Program-made: the position numbers and the translations under genes
Assembly: GCA_964522485.1 (NCBI GenBank)
Contig: CAZFUS010000013.1
Span: 1 to 46,321 of the forward strand
Length of the DNA: 46,321 bases
Direction: 5' to 3'
From: Methylohalomonas sp964522485
Lineage (GTDB): Bacteria > Pseudomonadota > Gammaproteobacteria > Methylohalomonadales > Methylohalomonadaceae
The notes under the pieces: model-generated
Database searches by the model: none
What the model was told of the DNA's origin: nothing
What the model saw: only the letters and a program-made list of their open reading frames with translations
In this document: piece after piece, positions 15,369 through 23,696 of the stretch
Layout of the letters: the number at the start of each line of letters is the position of its first letter
Numbering within the stretch: position 1 is the first letter of the stretch

Positions 15369-17408
15369 ATGATGGCGGTGAAACAGGCACAACGCCGGAC
15401 GGCAGGCAAGCTGGCCATGTTTCTGACCGTTTTCTTTCTGTTCAAACCGGCTGACACTCCTGCTGCCTCGGATCTGACAGAGATGTCGCTCGAGTCTCTG
15501 ATGGACGTGGAAGTCACGTCGGTCGCCAAGAAACCGCAAACCCTGTCGGATACTGCTGCATCCGTCTACGTCATAAGCAGGGAAGAGATCCGCCGCTCCG
15601 GCGCCACTACGATTCCCGACGCTCTACGTCTGGTACCAGGTCTTGAAATCGCCTATGTCGACGGCAACAAAGCGACAATGGCAATTCGCGGCTTCAACTC
15701 GGCTGGCTCATCGAACAAACTGCTGGTGCTGATTGACGGCCGTGTCATTTATACAGCCTTACTGGCTGGCGTGTTTTGGGAACATCAGGACACCCTGATA
15801 GCCGACATCGATCGTATTGAGGTGATTCGTGGTCCGGGCGGCACACTGTGGGGCGCAAACGCGGTCAACGGTGTGATCAACATTATCACCCGCAATGCTG
15901 CCGAGACCCAGGGCGGACTGGCCGAGGGTATAGTCGGTAGCGATCCGGTGGGCAATCACGGTGCCGTGCGTTACGGCGGCGAAATGGGCGACGAGGCGCA
16001 TTATCGCGCTTATGTGAAATATCTCGATCGCGGCGAATTCAGAACCGCGGCGGGTGCCGGTGCTGATGACGATCGCCAGGTCGGCCAGGGAGGCGGGCGT
16101 ATTGACTGGCAACCAACGATACGGGATTCCATTACTCTGCAGGCTGATGTCTACGACGGCAGCTTCCGCCAGAATGTCTTTTCACAGCCGCTGAGTTTCA
16201 CGAACCCGACCACATTCAATGAGACCGGCGATATGCGGGGCGGCAACGTCATATTTCGCTGGGAGCGGGCACTCGAGAGGGGTGGCGAAACGGCATTGCA
16301 GTTTTATTATGATCGCTTTGAACGGGATGACTCAATCGCCCCGCATTCGACCGATACGCTCGATACGGAGTTCCAGCACGGTTTTGCCTTGAGTGATCGG
16401 TTCGAACTCCTGTGGGGGCTGGGTTACCGGCGTGTAGAGTACGATTTCGATAATCTGCCCACTCTCCAGTTATCGCCTTCCAGTGACGGACTCGAGACGT
16501 TCAGCAGCTTCCTCCAGGGCGATTACGACATTACAGACAGACTTTGGCTGACACTGGGATCAAAGTTCGAGCACAATGATTTCACCGGTTTTGAATATCA
16601 GCCTAGCGTACGTATGCGCTGGCACCCTTATGAGCGCCATACTGTGTGGGGTGCGGTATCACGGGCGGTGCGCACGCCCGCCATATTCGATGCGTTCAGC
16701 CGCACGGACGTTTTCCAGATTGAAGGGGCTCCCCCTTTTATTCCACCGACATTGTTCAGTTTGTTTGGCAATCGTGACCTGAAGTCGGAGGAAGTGCTCG
16801 CCTACGAGGTGGGATATCGGGGCCAGTTGCAGCCCAATCTGTCGCTGGATGTTTCGCTCTTTTACAATGAGTATGACAACCTGATTAACTTCGAACCGGA
16901 TCCCGTGCCTGTTTTCGAGCCGCCGAATCTACTGTTCAGATTCGATGCAGACAATCAACTCAAGGGAGAATCCTATGGGTTCGAGGCGACGACGGAATGG
17001 CAGGTGCACGAACGCTGGCGGCTGGTAACGGGTTACTCATTGACCAAGTTATCCCTGCGCACTGATCAGCCGAGCCTCGATACCTCTACTGCAGCCAGTA
17101 TCGAGAACAGCAGCCCACAGCAGCAATTTCAACTGCGTTCCTACCTGGACCTTCCCCATAACCTGGAATTTGACGTATCGCTGTTCTGGGTCGATCGGTT
17201 GCCAGGTGACCCGGAACTGTTCATGCAGGAAGTGGATGAGTATTTGCGACTGGATCTCCATCTCGGCTGGCAGCCAATACCTGACTTGTCACTGGATCTG
17301 TTTGCACAGAATCTCTTGCAGGATCAGCATCCAGAATTCAGGGACGGAGTCGTCCTCCGAAGCGAAGTACCGCGCGCGGTATTTGGTCGCGTACGCCTGG
17401 CCTGGTGA
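15369..17408 (+). CDS. TonB-dependent outer-membrane receptor
   Basis: This 679-residue protein has a signal peptide (to about residue 34, ...PAAS) and a short mature N-terminus with the pattern MSLESLMDVEVTSVAKK typical of receptors encoded next to YfiR. The plug domain has VYVISREEIRRSGATTIPDA with LRLVPGLE, IRGF, LVLIDGR, DIDRIEVIRGPGGTLWG and NAVNGVINIITR. The rest is a 22-strand-type barrel ending in ...FGRVRLAW with a terminal aromatic. The substrate is unknown; resemblance to BtuB/FepA-type plugs does not fix it. The next gene starts 14 bases after its stop, and the trio probably forms one operon linking an outer-membrane signal or uptake event to c-di-GMP synthesis. Confidence 0.93.
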   Translation: MMAVKQAQRRTAGKLAMFLTVFFLFKPADTPAASDLTEMSLESLMDVEVTSVAKKPQTLSDTAASVYVISREEIRRSGATTIPDALRLVPGLEIAYVDGNKATMAIRGFNSAGSSNKLLVLIDGRVIYTALLAGVFWEHQDTLIADIDRIEVIRGPGGTLWGANAVNGVINIITRNAAETQGGLAEGIVGSDPVGNHGAVRYGGEMGDEAHYRAYVKYLDRGEFRTAAGAGADDDRQVGQGGGRIDWQPTIRDSITLQADVYDGSFRQNVFSQPLSFTNPTTFNETGDMRGGNVIFRWERALERGGETALQFYYDRFERDDSIAPHSTDTLDTEFQHGFALSDRFELLWGLGYRRVEYDFDNLPTLQLSPSSDGLETFSSFLQGDYDITDRLWLTLGSKFEHNDFTGFEYQPSVRMRWHPYERHTVWGAVSRAVRTPAIFDAFSRTDVFQIEGAPPFIPPTLFSLFGNRDLKSEEVLAYEVGYRGQLQPNLSLDVSLFYNEYDNLINFEPDPVPVFEPPNLLFRFDADNQLKGESYGFEATTEWQVHERWRLVTGYSLTKLSLRTDQPSLDTSTAASIENSSPQQQFQLRSYLDLPHNLEFDVSLFWVDRLPGDPELFMQEVDEYLRLDLHLGWQPIPDLSLDLFAQNLLQDQHPEFRDGVVLRSEVPRAVFGRVRLAW

Positions 17409-17422
17409 TAAAGGGAATGGTT

Positions 17423-17944
17423 ATGCAACGCATACTGGGTGGACTGCTGGCTGTTTGTCTCAGTGTCGCTATCGGTGCCGAGTCATCAATAGAATACGAG
17501 GTCAAGGCGGCCTTTCTTTATAACTTTGCCAAATTTACGGAGTGGCCGGCGACTGCGATCGGAGACGATGATGAACTGAATCTGTGCGTGGCAGGGAATG
17601 ATTCCTTCGGGTCGGTACGGGATACTCTGCAAGGCAAGGAGGTTCAGGGTCACGCCTTGACCATTAATAAAATTCAAATTGTTACAGAAGCCGATGACTG
17701 CCACATCCTGTTTGTAAGCACCTCTGAAGCTGGCCGGCTGGAAACCCTTATGGAAACCGTGGTCGGCAGGCAGGGGATCCTGTCTGTTTCGGATATCGCC
17801 GGCTTCGCCAAGCACGGCGGCATTATCGAGTTGAAGGTCATTGATAACAAGGTGCGCTTCGCCATTAATCTACGCGCCGCGCGCCGGGCTGAATTGAACC
17901 TTAGTTCAAAACTTCTACGGCTCGCCACGGTGGTCGAAGAATGA
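17423..17944 (+). CDS. YfiR-like periplasmic inhibitor (DUF4154)
   Basis: A ~173-residue secreted protein (signal peptide MQRILGGLLAVCLSVAIGA). Family features: EYEVKAAFLYNFAKFTEWP at the mature N-terminus, LNLCVAGND, the DDCHILFVS segment, GILSVSDIAGFAKHGGIIEL and VRFAINL..A..A.L..SS.LL.LA at the end. In Pseudomonas the YfiR periplasmic protein represses the cyclase YfiN by binding its periplasmic domain. I chose ATG 17423 because AAGGGA (17411-17416) is six bases upstream and it gives a clean signal peptide; GTG 17405 and ATG 17417 are alternatives. Its stop overlaps the next ATG (ATGA), implying translational coupling with its presumed target. Confidence 0.92.
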   Translation: MQRILGGLLAVCLSVAIGAESSIEYEVKAAFLYNFAKFTEWPATAIGDDDELNLCVAGNDSFGSVRDTLQGKEVQGHALTINKIQIVTEADDCHILFVSTSEAGRLETLMETVVGRQGILSVSDIAGFAKHGGIIELKVIDNKVRFAINLRAARRAELNLSSKLLRLATVVEE

Positions 17945-19827
17945 AAACCCGCCGACTGGCTCAATTCCGTGATCGGCCTATCGGTCAGAAACTGGCTATC
18001 GCGTTTACTCTGACCACCTCTATTGCGCTCTTACTGGCCACAGCCTTCTTTGCCTTCACCACCTGGCAGCATGAAAAAGGGAATGCGAAAGCAGAGCTAT
18101 TGGCAGTCGCCAATCTGATCGGGGCCAACAGCACTGCAGCGCTTGCCTTTGACGATACCGCTGCGGCACAGGAAACGCTTTCTTCTCTCAGAATGGTACC
18201 GGGAATAGTTTTTGCAGCTTTGTATGATAAGGATGGAGGGGAATTAGCCAGATTTGACAGATATAATAGCGGTAATCACGGATTAACTGAGACACCCTCT
18301 GAAGCGAGTGAAAGCATCGACCTCAAGATCACCAGGGCTATAGAATTTGATGGCAATATAATTGGTACGGTAGTTCTCTATGCCACTTTGCAACCCAGAA
18401 TTAAACAACTGCTTGATAACTCCCTGCTCGTCATAGCGGCATCTCTCGTCAGTTTACTGATTGCCCTGCTTATAGCCTGGCGCATCCAGCAATCCATCAC
18501 GAGACCCATTGATGAACTTACTGTAACGATGGAACGTGTATCAAGAAACCATGATTACACTGTTCGAGTCCCGATTAAGCAGAATGATGAACTAGGGATG
18601 CTGGCCAACGGTATTAACGAAATGCTCAGCCGTGCTCAGAAGCGCGATCAGGAACTGGAACAGCATCGCCATGAACTGGAATCGGAGGTATCCAGGCGCA
18701 CAACAGATCTGCAGGAGGCCAATCAAAAATTAAAGACCGAACTCGACGAGCGCACCAGCATTGAAATTGGCCTGAAGAAGGCCCATCAGGAGCTTGAAAG
18801 GCATCATGAGGAATCATCACTATTGTCAGAGATGAATGATCGTTTGCAAGTCTGCCATGCCGTGGATGAAATACGGCCGATAGTCGCGCATTATGCACGC
18901 AAACTGTTTCCAGGCTGTTCGGGCGCATTGTATGTCTATAATAACTCCAGAACGCTCATTGAGCCCGTCGTGTCCTGGGGTAACCCTCCCCCGGCTGATG
19001 TGGCTTTTCGCCAGGATGATTGCTGGGCTTTACGGCAGGGACGTCTTCATGTAGTCGATGATCCCGAAACAGGTCTTATTTGTCAGCACTGCGAAAATGA
19101 TATTCGCGGCCCCTACATTTGTGTACCCATGATCGCCTATGGCGAGGTGATGGGGGTTCTACATTTGGAAATTTCTACAGCTGCTGACTCTTCTTCCACA
19201 TTCTCGGCTTCGTTTGAACAAATCACGGTCAGTGCATCCGAACATCTGGCTCTGGCGCTGGCCAATTTGCGGTTGCGCGAAGTATTACAGGCACAGTCAG
19301 TACGCGATCCGTTGACCGGCCTCTTCAACCGCCGTTATATGCTTGAAACATTCGAGCGTGAACTTGCCCGTACGCATCGGACCGACAGCAGTCTTGCCGT
19401 CATCATGATAGATGTGGATCACTTCAAGCTCTTTAATGATACATACGGTCATGAGGCAGGCGATCTTGTGTTACACGAACTCAGCTCATATATGTTGCGG
19501 ACCATCCGTTCAGATGATCTTGCCTGCCGGTACGGCGGGGAAGAATTTGTGGTGATTATGCCGGGTGTGGATGAACAGGATGCCCGGATCCGGGCAGAAG
19601 AGTTACGCCAGGGAACGAAAACCCTTCACCTGCAGTATAAGGGTCAGAGTCTCAGCGGCCTGAGTATTTCGCTCGGGGTTGCCATTGCTCCTCAAAACGG
19701 TGAATCAGTCGATGTGCTGCTCAATGTCGCAGATACAGCACTCTATAAGGCAAAGCATGCCGGCCGGGATCAGGTGGTTATGGCATCGAGCTCCGAGCAG
19801 GTGAAGAAAAATAGCACGGTAAATTAA
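17941..19827 (+). CDS. YfiN-like diguanylate cyclase: CHASE8-HAMP-coiled coil-GAF-GGDEF
   Basis: This 628-residue inner-membrane cyclase makes c-di-GMP. TM1 is ~19-41; the periplasmic part has the CHASE8 pattern (NLIGANSTAALAFDD then VPGIVFAALYD); TM2 ~157-180; HAMP ~182-235 (ITRPIDELTVTMERV, NDELGMLANGINEM); a coiled coil ~235-295; then a GAF-like domain ~300-445 containing Cys-rich ICQHCENDI and PYICVPMIAYGEVMGVLHLE. GGDEF is ~455-615 with DPLTGLFNRRYMLE, IDVDHFKLFNDTYGH and the active RYGGEEFVVIMPG. The inhibitory I-site RSDD sits five residues before GGEEF. YfiN of Pseudomonas lacks the GAF module, so this version has an extra sensory input. A diverged copy of its 3' end lies at 34421-34593. 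Confidence 0.94.
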   Translation: MKTRRLAQFRDRPIGQKLAIAFTLTTSIALLLATAFFAFTTWQHEKGNAKAELLAVANLIGANSTAALAFDDTAAAQETLSSLRMVPGIVFAALYDKDGGELARFDRYNSGNHGLTETPSEASESIDLKITRAIEFDGNIIGTVVLYATLQPRIKQLLDNSLLVIAASLVSLLIALLIAWRIQQSITRPIDELTVTMERVSRNHDYTVRVPIKQNDELGMLANGINEMLSRAQKRDQELEQHRHELESEVSRRTTDLQEANQKLKTELDERTSIEIGLKKAHQELERHHEESSLLSEMNDRLQVCHAVDEIRPIVAHYARKLFPGCSGALYVYNNSRTLIEPVVSWGNPPPADVAFRQDDCWALRQGRLHVVDDPETGLICQHCENDIRGPYICVPMIAYGEVMGVLHLEISTAADSSSTFSASFEQITVSASEHLALALANLRLREVLQAQSVRDPLTGLFNRRYMLETFERELARTHRTDSSLAVIMIDVDHFKLFNDTYGHEAGDLVLHELSSYMLRTIRSDDLACRYGGEEFVVIMPGVDEQDARIRAEELRQGTKTLHLQYKGQSLSGLSISLGVAIAPQNGESVDVLLNVADTALYKAKHAGRDQVVMASSSEQVKKNSTVN

Positions 19828-20151
19828 GTCAACTCCCGTTTCCCCTCTGTCGAATCCGGCCATAGCGCTCTGATCAAGCGACCGGCTCGCCTGAGAAACG
19901 GGCTGGTCCGCCGGCCAGCGTCTTCCATTCTTGTCGTCCCTGACCGACAGCTCCAGCAAGAAACGATCTATTCTTCCGCACAGCACCACCAGCAACCCAC
20001 TGTTTATAAAATGTTTTTATATCTGGCATGGGAATTGCTGGTTTCATTGCATCCGAGAATCGAAAACGGGCGATGGGCAGTAAACATCTTCCCACTTATA
20101 ACAATATCCGCCCAGGGATGTAGGGATTGGGCATTTGACAGGAACCTTCTT
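19828..20151 (+). other. Intergenic region between the cyclase and AraC-type regulator
   Basis: It contains a small GC-rich hairpin near 19903-19920 (GCTGG...CCAGC) without a T-run. An ATG at 20011 opens a frame into the regulator, but the first 47 residues show no domain resemblance and no ribosome site precedes it. Confidence 0.35.
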
Positions 20152-20970
20152 GTGGATAGACCCATATTACTGTGGATCGATTTCACCCGGCCCAGTCGCC
20201 AGCGCGCGATACCCGAGGGTATTGAAGAAGGCTGCGTGTTGCACCGTGTTTCCGGTCCCGAATACATAGACGCCAAGATTCGTCTGGTCAAGCCGGACGT
20301 CATGTGCTTCGAGTACGATTATCCCGACCATTCCGGTCTGATGGCTTTGGTCGAGACCAAACGGGCGAATCCCAGCATACCCGTTGTGATGCTGACGGAG
20401 CAGTCATCCGAAGTGCTTGCAGTCTGGGCCTTGCGCAGCCGTGTCTGGGACTATCTGGTCAAACCCGTGACCGCCGAGGACATCTTGAAGCCAGTAACCA
20501 CCTTGCACCGTATCCGCAAGGACTCCTCGAGCGGTTCCCACATGTACACGCCTCAACATCCTTTGCCGGCTGAACTGCGATGCTCGAGCCCTGTCGGCTC
20601 GGAACGGGCTGTACTCAAGGCGAAGGTGTACATCGAACAGCACCTGGATCAATCGCTTTCGGAAAGCACGGTGGCTGAGCATTGCAGTTTGAGCCTGTCG
20701 CATTTCAGCCGCGTTTTTAAGCGAATTTGCGGGGTCGGATTCAGCGAGCATGTACTGCGGGCACGGATAACCAAGGCCGCGGAACTGCTGAGCCACTCCG
20801 GAGGCTCGGTGACGGTGATTGCTTACGACGTCGGTTTTCAGGATCCATCCTATTTTTCACGGGTGTTCAAGCGCTACTACGGTATGACCCCGTCTCAGTA
20901 CCAGGAAGAATACAGGCGAACCGGAAGTTCTCCCGTCCAGCTTGAGACCAGGTTGCGGGCCCGCACGTAA
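20152..20970 (+). CDS. Receiver-like/AraC-family transcriptional regulator with Glu at the phosphorylation site
   Basis: The N-terminal half is a CheY-like receiver (RPILLWIDF...KPDVMCFEYDYPDHSG, IPVVMLTEQ, VWDYLVKPV). The Thr (~82) and Lys (~104) switch residues are kept, but only one acidic residue remains at the start and the phospho-acceptor position is Glu54 (FEYDYP versus the usual DxxMP form). The C-terminal half has two AraC helix-turn-helices: SESTVAEHCSLSLSHFSRVFK and VTVIAYDVGFQDPSYFSRVF, then YYGMTPSQYQ. I chose GTG 20152 because AGGA (20140-20143) precedes it and the receiver begins at once. It sits just upstream of the Tad locus in the same direction and is the most likely local regulator of it; the target is inferred. 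Confidence 0.88.
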   Translation: MDRPILLWIDFTRPSRQRAIPEGIEEGCVLHRVSGPEYIDAKIRLVKPDVMCFEYDYPDHSGLMALVETKRANPSIPVVMLTEQSSEVLAVWALRSRVWDYLVKPVTAEDILKPVTTLHRIRKDSSSGSHMYTPQHPLPAELRCSSPVGSERAVLKAKVYIEQHLDQSLSESTVAEHCSLSLSHFSRVFKRICGVGFSEHVLRARITKAAELLSHSGGSVTVIAYDVGFQDPSYFSRVFKRYYGMTPSQYQEEYRRTGSSPVQLETRLRART

Positions 20971-21077
20971 GGCGACACTCTTAATTTGAGAGTCGCATTC
21001 CAGTGCCAGCCGGAATCCACCAGTTAAAGAAGCTCTGAACGAGTCCATGCAGAACTTACGCATCCTTGGCTCCGCAT

Positions 21078-21157
21078 ACGGCACATCCCTGTAGCACTTC
21101 TATATCATTTATCTATCCCTCACGTCATCGGCAAATGGCGGTACATCCCTGTACTGC
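21078..21157 (+). repeat. Two copies of a short palindromic repeat
   Basis: CGG(C/T)ACATCCCTGT occurs at about 21079-21092 and 21139-21152, 60 bases apart. The second copy is a near-perfect palindrome (GCGGTACA/TGTACTGC around TCCC). The type resembles REP elements. The rest of 20971-21446 holds no supported gene; GCCGG (21392-21396)/CCGGC (21403-21407) is another small palindrome near the pilin start. Confidence 0.4.
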
Positions 21158-21446
21158 AGCATCCTCTGTCTTTTGCAGAAGCTTCTTAAACAGAAAGCCG
21201 ATATTCGGTTGCAACCATTGCTCACTGGGCGCCATGTTCAGGGGATGGAAAGATTTAGTCAGGCAGGTATTGGCCGGATTTTCGGTTTCGCGAAGTATGA
21301 CACCGGTCGCATGAGCTGAGCAAAATAATCCTGAACATTCGCAATATCCTCCGGGCGGCCCTTCCGTATCCCGTCAATACTTCCCCTCGTGGCCGGATAA
21401 AACCGGCGTTGTTCAAAACCGCAAATCCTATATAGGGGGAAATATG

Positions 21447-21644
21447 ATGACCAAGTTAATGAACAGTGTGGTCGCGTTCCTGCGCGACGAAGAAGGCCTG
21501 ACCACCGTCGAGTATGCCATTGGTGGCTCGCTCGTGGCTCTGGCCGTTGTTCTGGCGTTCGAAAATCTCGGCATCGCCGTCGGTGGCGCGGTCGACGATA
21601 TGACAAACGTCATCGAGAATGGCAGCTCTGGAACTGCCGGCTAA
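21447..21644 (+). CDS. flp: Flp/Fap-type pilin
   Basis: This is the major subunit of the Tad (type IVc) pilus. A short leader ending in DEEG is cut by the prepilin peptidase before LTTVEYAIGGSLVALAVVL, which shows the Flp motif with Glu at mature position 5 followed by Tyr. The mature protein is ~48 residues, normal for Flp pilins, with a Gly/Ser/Ala-rich end. ATG 21447 is preferred over ATG 21444 because GGGGGA (21435-21440) is six bases from it. It is the first gene of the Tad locus and is separated from the next gene by a strong hairpin. Confidence 0.95.
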   Translation: MTKLMNSVVAFLRDEEGLTTVEYAIGGSLVALAVVLAFENLGIAVGGAVDDMTNVIENGSSGTAG

Positions 21645-21657
21645 GTCAGCAAAGGGA

Positions 21658-21688
21658 CAGGGAGGGGGACTATACCCCTCCCTCCCTG
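21658..21688 (+). promoter_or_regulatory. Stable hairpin between pilin and prepilin peptidase
   Basis: CAGGGAGG (21658-21665) pairs with CCTCCCTG (21681-21688), extended inward by three more pairs including one G-T. It lies 14 bases after the flp stop. With no T-run it is more likely to protect the pilin transcript 3' end or give partial termination than to be a full terminator, fitting the need for excess pilin. Confidence 0.5.
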
Positions 21689-21750
21689 CTCTGGTTCCAG
21701 AGTTCAAGCATTGATCCGAATTCACACATAACAGGTTTCAGACACAGACC

Positions 21751-22305
21751 ATGTCAGTCACTACGCACTTCGCTGAGATAATACTGCTTTTGCTCATACT
21801 TGGGCTGGCGACGTATTGCGATCTTCGCTATCACCGGATCCCGAACGCGCTGAGTATCGGCGGTGCAGTGGCGGGTTTCATCCTGTACCTCCACGGCTTC
21901 GGCGGTCAGGGTGCGCTGTTGGCGCTCGGCGGTATCGGCGTCGGGCTCGGCTTATTCCTGCCACTGTACGCGCTGGGCGGCATGGGTGCCGGTGACGTCA
22001 AGCTGATGGCTGCAGTGGGCGCGTTCCTGGGACCAGCCCAGACAGCGCTCGCGGTGGGGCTCAGTCTGATCGCGGGCGGCGTGCTGGCGCTGGTTGTGTT
22101 GCTTGTGCGCGGTGGCCTGATGCGGGCCCTGGCGCGTTATGGTTCGACATTCCGCACCCTGATCTACACGGGGCGGCCCGGCCTGAGTTATGTACCACCG
22201 GCGGCCGGCGAGGCCGCCGCTTCACGTTTTCCCTATGCACTCGCGATCGCGCTCGGCAGCGTCGCGGCAGTATGGGGATCCGCGATTCGACAAACCCTTT
22301 TCTAA
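21751..22305 (+). CDS. tadV: Tad prepilin peptidase (TadV/CpaA)
   Basis: This 184-residue aspartic protease of the type IV prepilin peptidase family is embedded in the inner membrane and processes Flp and the TadE/F pseudopilins. Catalytic Asp residues are in the N-terminal CDLRYHRIPN segment and in GMGAGDVKLM (GxGD motif). Several hydrophobic segments span LLLLILGLATY, LLALGGIGVGLGLFLPLYAL and LAVGLSLIAGGVLALVVLLV. It lacks the N-terminal methyltransferase domain of PilD, as is usual for CpaA/TadV. Confidence 0.93.
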   Translation: MSVTTHFAEIILLLLILGLATYCDLRYHRIPNALSIGGAVAGFILYLHGFGGQGALLALGGIGVGLGLFLPLYALGGMGAGDVKLMAAVGAFLGPAQTALAVGLSLIAGGVLALVVLLVRGGLMRALARYGSTFRTLIYTGRPGLSYVPPAAGEAAASRFPYALAIALGSVAAVWGSAIRQTLF

Positions 22306-22319
22306 CCGGAGCACGATGC

Positions 22320-23666
22320 ATGGAACGGCTAATGCAGGACCAAACGCCTAATTCGAATCCCCGCTGCAGTGATAATCCCAATGCGGGAATGGCCTTTCTG
22401 GCGCCGAAACCCAGAATGATCAGCGCGACCGGTCTCAGCAGGACCTTACTGGAAGAACTGGTTGCCAAACATCTTTACAGCGCCGGCGTACTCGATCTGC
22501 GCGAGTTGATCACACGCACTGCGCTGGCCGGGCCGGTACTGGAAGAGGTGCTTGTATTCCTGCGCAGCGATGCTCACGTCGAAGTCCGCGGGCCGGCGGA
22601 AGGCGCGGCGGGACTGCGTTATGCGCTGACCGATCGTGGCCGCGCTTTCGCGGCGGAATCATTGATGCGCAGCGGTTACGTCGGACCGGCACCGGTGTCG
22701 GTTGAGCACTATGCACGCATCGTCCGGGCCCAGAGTGTTCATCACCAGACCGTAACACGCGACGCGATGCAGGCGGCATTTCGCGAGATCGTGATTCGCG
22801 AGGAACTGCTGGACCAACTCGGGATGGCACTGAACTCCGGCCGGGCGATGTTCGTCTATGGCCGGCCCGGCACCGGCAAGACCTATATCGGCGAGCGTCT
22901 GGCGCGACTGTTGGGTGAGCCGGTGCTGATCCCGTATGCCGTCGTGGTGGATGAAACGCCGGTGCAGCTGTTCGATCCCCTAGTCCACCATCCGCTTCCA
23001 AAGGATCGCGAAACCCGAACCGCCATGCTGGACGACGGCTTTGACCCCAGATTCGCGCTGTGTCTGCGTCCCGCCATTGTGACCGGCGGTGAGCTTACGC
23101 TTGAGATGCTGGAGACGCGTTATGAGCCGAATGCCCGCCTGCATCACGCTCCGCTGCAGCTCAAGGCCAATAACGGTATCTATATGATCGATGATCTCGG
23201 TCGGCAGCGTGCTGCACCGGTTGAGCTGTTCAATCGCTGGATCGTGCCGCTGGAAAGCCGACAGGATCACCTGAATCTCGCGTCGGGTAAGCGCTTCCCG
23301 GTGCCGTTCGATGTGGTACTCATCTTCTCCACCAACATGAACCCGTACGAGCTGGCAGACGAGGCCTTTCTTCGCCGACTGGGACACAAGATCCATTTCG
23401 GGCCGCTCAATCCCGAGGAGTATGTGGCCATCTGGCGCCAGATCTGTGCCGAAAAGGAGGTCCCCTTCGATGGTGACGTGTTGGCCTATCTCGTTGAGGA
23501 ATTGCATGCGAAGAACAACGTGCCATTGCTGGCCTGTCATCCGAGAGATCTGTTGAGCATGGCGATGGACGAATCCTGTTACCACGGTGAGCCCCCCGGG
23601 TTGACGCGCGAGCGACTGGATAATGCCTGGAAAAACTATTTTGTTGCCCTGGATGGCGAGCTTTGA
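22320..23666 (+). CDS. AAA+ ATPase associated with the Tad locus
   Basis: A 448-residue cytoplasmic protein. Residues ~35-130 look like a winged-helix region (LSRTLLEELVAKHLYSAGVL ... LRYALTDRGRAFA). The ATPase core has Walker A GRPGTGKTY (~181-189), Walker B GIYMIDDLG (~286-294), sensor-type IFSTNMNPYEL and an RRLGHKI arginine. Start ATG 22320 has CGGAG eight bases upstream; the frame is open farther but overlaps tadV. Such an ATPase is often found in proteobacterial Tad loci between the peptidase and cpaB, but it is not one of the classical tad genes and its role is unsettled; TadA is the dedicated assembly motor. Confidence 0.88.
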   Translation: MERLMQDQTPNSNPRCSDNPNAGMAFLAPKPRMISATGLSRTLLEELVAKHLYSAGVLDLRELITRTALAGPVLEEVLVFLRSDAHVEVRGPAEGAAGLRYALTDRGRAFAAESLMRSGYVGPAPVSVEHYARIVRAQSVHHQTVTRDAMQAAFREIVIREELLDQLGMALNSGRAMFVYGRPGTGKTYIGERLARLLGEPVLIPYAVVVDETPVQLFDPLVHHPLPKDRETRTAMLDDGFDPRFALCLRPAIVTGGELTLEMLETRYEPNARLHHAPLQLKANNGIYMIDDLGRQRAAPVELFNRWIVPLESRQDHLNLASGKRFPVPFDVVLIFSTNMNPYELADEAFLRRLGHKIHFGPLNPEEYVAIWRQICAEKEVPFDGDVLAYLVEELHAKNNVPLLACHPRDLLSMAMDESCYHGEPPGLTRERLDNAWKNYFVALDGEL

Positions 23667-23696
23667 GAGATAACCGAACCGGTTAGGAGAGCTATC

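Noticed and set aside
20011..20151. Longer N-terminus for the receiver-AraC regulator from ATG 20011
   Set aside because: No ribosome site, and the extra 47 residues show no domain; GTG 20152 with AGGA fits the receiver start. Not excluded.
21066..21314. An 82-codon plus-strand frame before the pilin
   Set aside because: Covers the palindromic repeats, high in Ser, Cys and His with no ribosome site or family resemblance.
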